Source of the DNA: Prostheceraeus crozeri
Lineage: Eukaryota > Platyhelminthes > Polycladida > Euryleptidae
DNA: 64,000 nt
Direction: 5' to 3'
Assembly: GCA_907163375.1 (NCBI GenBank)
Contig: CAJQUW010009087.1
Location: 248,001-312,000 of the forward strand
Shown here: one piece after another, positions 63,085-64,000 of the stretch
Numbering within the stretch: the stretch's first letter is position 1
How the letters are laid out: every line of letters starts with the position of its first letter
The notes under the pieces: generated by a model
The model's database searches: none
The model's input: the letters and a program-made list of their open reading frames with translations, nothing else
Told to the model about the DNA's origin: nothing
Position numbers and translations under genes: made by a program

Positions 63085-63471
63085 ACTGCATACCGAGTAT
63101 AGATGTGCTAATTTTGGTGATCTTCGTGTAGCATTTACAGGACTGGGTTCGATTCCCAGCTCGCAAGCCATATTTCACAATTGTACCAGGCACGAGATGC
63201 ATTGAAAATCCTTTTGACCTCTTGAAAGCCAGATGCATTGGATTGTGTAATCCATTACACAAGTAAGAAAGTTTTCAACATCATTCTCATGAATATTATC
63301 CCTTCCTTATATTTGTCCTTCCTTTTTATGTACCTCATTAACCATTGACTTCTCATTCTGTGTATAAATGTATATTGACATCGATGTTACTATCGCTGTT
63401 CTATTGTAAGTGTCCACCGAATCATTGTAGTGGAACAATAAACAATTACTTACTTACTTACTTACTTATTA
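63085..63471 (+). mobile_element. tRNA-derived SINE candidate
   Basis: An intact T-arm lies at 63143-63159 (CTGGG-TTCGATT-CCCAG), including the Pol III B box GGTTCGATTCC, followed by TCGCAAGCCA like a tRNA 3' end. The rest of the tRNA is decayed; no matching 5' acceptor strand is seen. About 290 bp of body follow, ending in an (ACTT)n tail at 63448-63468, a tail type used by SINEs sharing a LINE 3' end. Confidence 0.5.
63448..63468. repeat. (ACTT)n microsatellite tail
   Basis: Five copies of ACTT at the 3' end of the SINE candidate. Confidence 0.9.
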
Positions 63472-63615
63472 GTTTCTGGCATTTTGCAATTGAGAATCCA
63501 TTGGTCCAATGGAATATTCATGTGAAAAACATCGTAGCTAAAGCTTCACGACATCTTATGATGCAGTATAGTGGGAACTATGAATTCCTCATTATAAGGT
63601 TGTTTTGCATCTTAC

Positions 63616-63885
63616 CTTTGGAAAAGTCACTTTCCGTTACCATCCAACTTTCTTTAATCGTTCCATGACGATTTGTGGCTGAGCACGTCAGTGTAAGCTC
63701 TTTGAAATTATCCTTCATTTTCCAATGCAATTCAACACTCCCATTTCCTTTCTGAGCTTTCACTCTTCCTTGTGCATCACGTACTTTGAGTTGGACGGCG
63801 GGTGTCGGACGTCCAAGAAGTAGACATTGCACTGTGAGTACTTCCTTGTGTTTCTCCCACGATAATTGAATGTTATGAGGACTAT
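63616..63885 (-). CDS. Immunoglobulin-domain exon of a host gene
   Basis: 270-bp exon with a CGCAG acceptor before 63885 and an AAAG/GTAAGA donor after 63616. It encodes ~90 residues of an Ig-like fold: VQCLLLGRPTPAVQL with the first Cys, a Trp in the HWKMKDNF strand region, and LTLTCSATNRHG with the second Cys and the usual N--G turn. Such domains occur in cell-adhesion and receptor proteins. Gene identity cannot be told from one exon. Sequence 63886-64000 is intron. Confidence 0.75.
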
Positions 63886-64000
63886 CTGCGATCGTGATAA
63901 GAAATACACATGAAAAAAGGCAATGCTCTGATTTATAAGACGTTTTACATACTCCGAAAGTTTTTAAAGCCTTTCAACGCATGTTATACAAGACAATCTA

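Noticed and set aside
63090-63170. Functional tRNA gene
   Set aside because: Only the T-arm and a 3' tRNA-like end are intact; no pairing acceptor strand or A box. A SINE is the better reading.

Overview
The window is animal (invertebrate) nuclear DNA dominated by layered mobile elements. Standard-code genes, short GT-AG introns of 59-67 bp, a TATA + initiator + downstream-element promoter, Tc1, Ty3/Gypsy, LINE and Penelope-like elements and one immunoglobulin-domain exon all fit an invertebrate. The initiator and the Gypsy zinc-knuckle style lean toward an arthropod, but I cannot name the species.

Layout. (1) 1-6630: right part of an AT-rich Polinton-like element (element A), running off the left edge: PolB on +, then packaging ATPase, a penton-like capsid protein, a coiled-coil protein and a membrane protein on -. 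(2) 6631-9421: host-like DNA without recognisable genes. (3) 9422-9887 and 46261-46632: two halves of one LINE reverse-transcriptase tail, split by a 36.4 kb Polinton (element C, 9888-46254) with AGTAGTA ends and a 6-bp target duplication (catgct). (4) Inside C: a ~324-bp tandem array, then a compact gene set from 12.7 to 31.3 kb (DNA-binding candidate, RING proteins, exonuclease-like protein, ATPase, integrase with chromodomain, capsid proteins, adenain-type protease, PolB), plus an unusual transcription cluster: a TBP-like protein next to two paralogous PC4-like proteins. (5) 32563-45429: a second, younger Polinton-like element (element B) nested in C's right-hand array, with its own 6-bp duplication (aagatc), ~513-bp inverted repeats and palindromic tips. 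B is a sister of A in its virion genes but carries a different PolB family, a fibre-like protein and no visible integrase. (6) 46.6-63.5 kb: host-like DNA with nested Penelope-like fragments, two inverted Tc1/mariner copies bracketing a Ty3/Gypsy fragment, a Penelope inverted repeat and a tRNA-derived SINE candidate. (7) 63616-63885: one Ig-domain exon of a host gene.

How it works together. Element C looks like a virus-like Polinton that once had a complete set: protein-primed PolB, integrase, ATPase, protease and capsid proteins. It adds a putative transcription-initiation module (TBP-like plus PC4-like). An octamer-like ATGCAAA motif stands just upstream of at least six of its genes, while its left-end early gene uses an ordinary TATA/Inr promoter with the start codon on a separate leader exon. 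That pairing is the most likely undescribed system here. All three Polintons are fossils with several broken genes; end-to-end repeat similarity suggests C inserted first (repeats about 97% alike by eye) and B later (about 98-99%).
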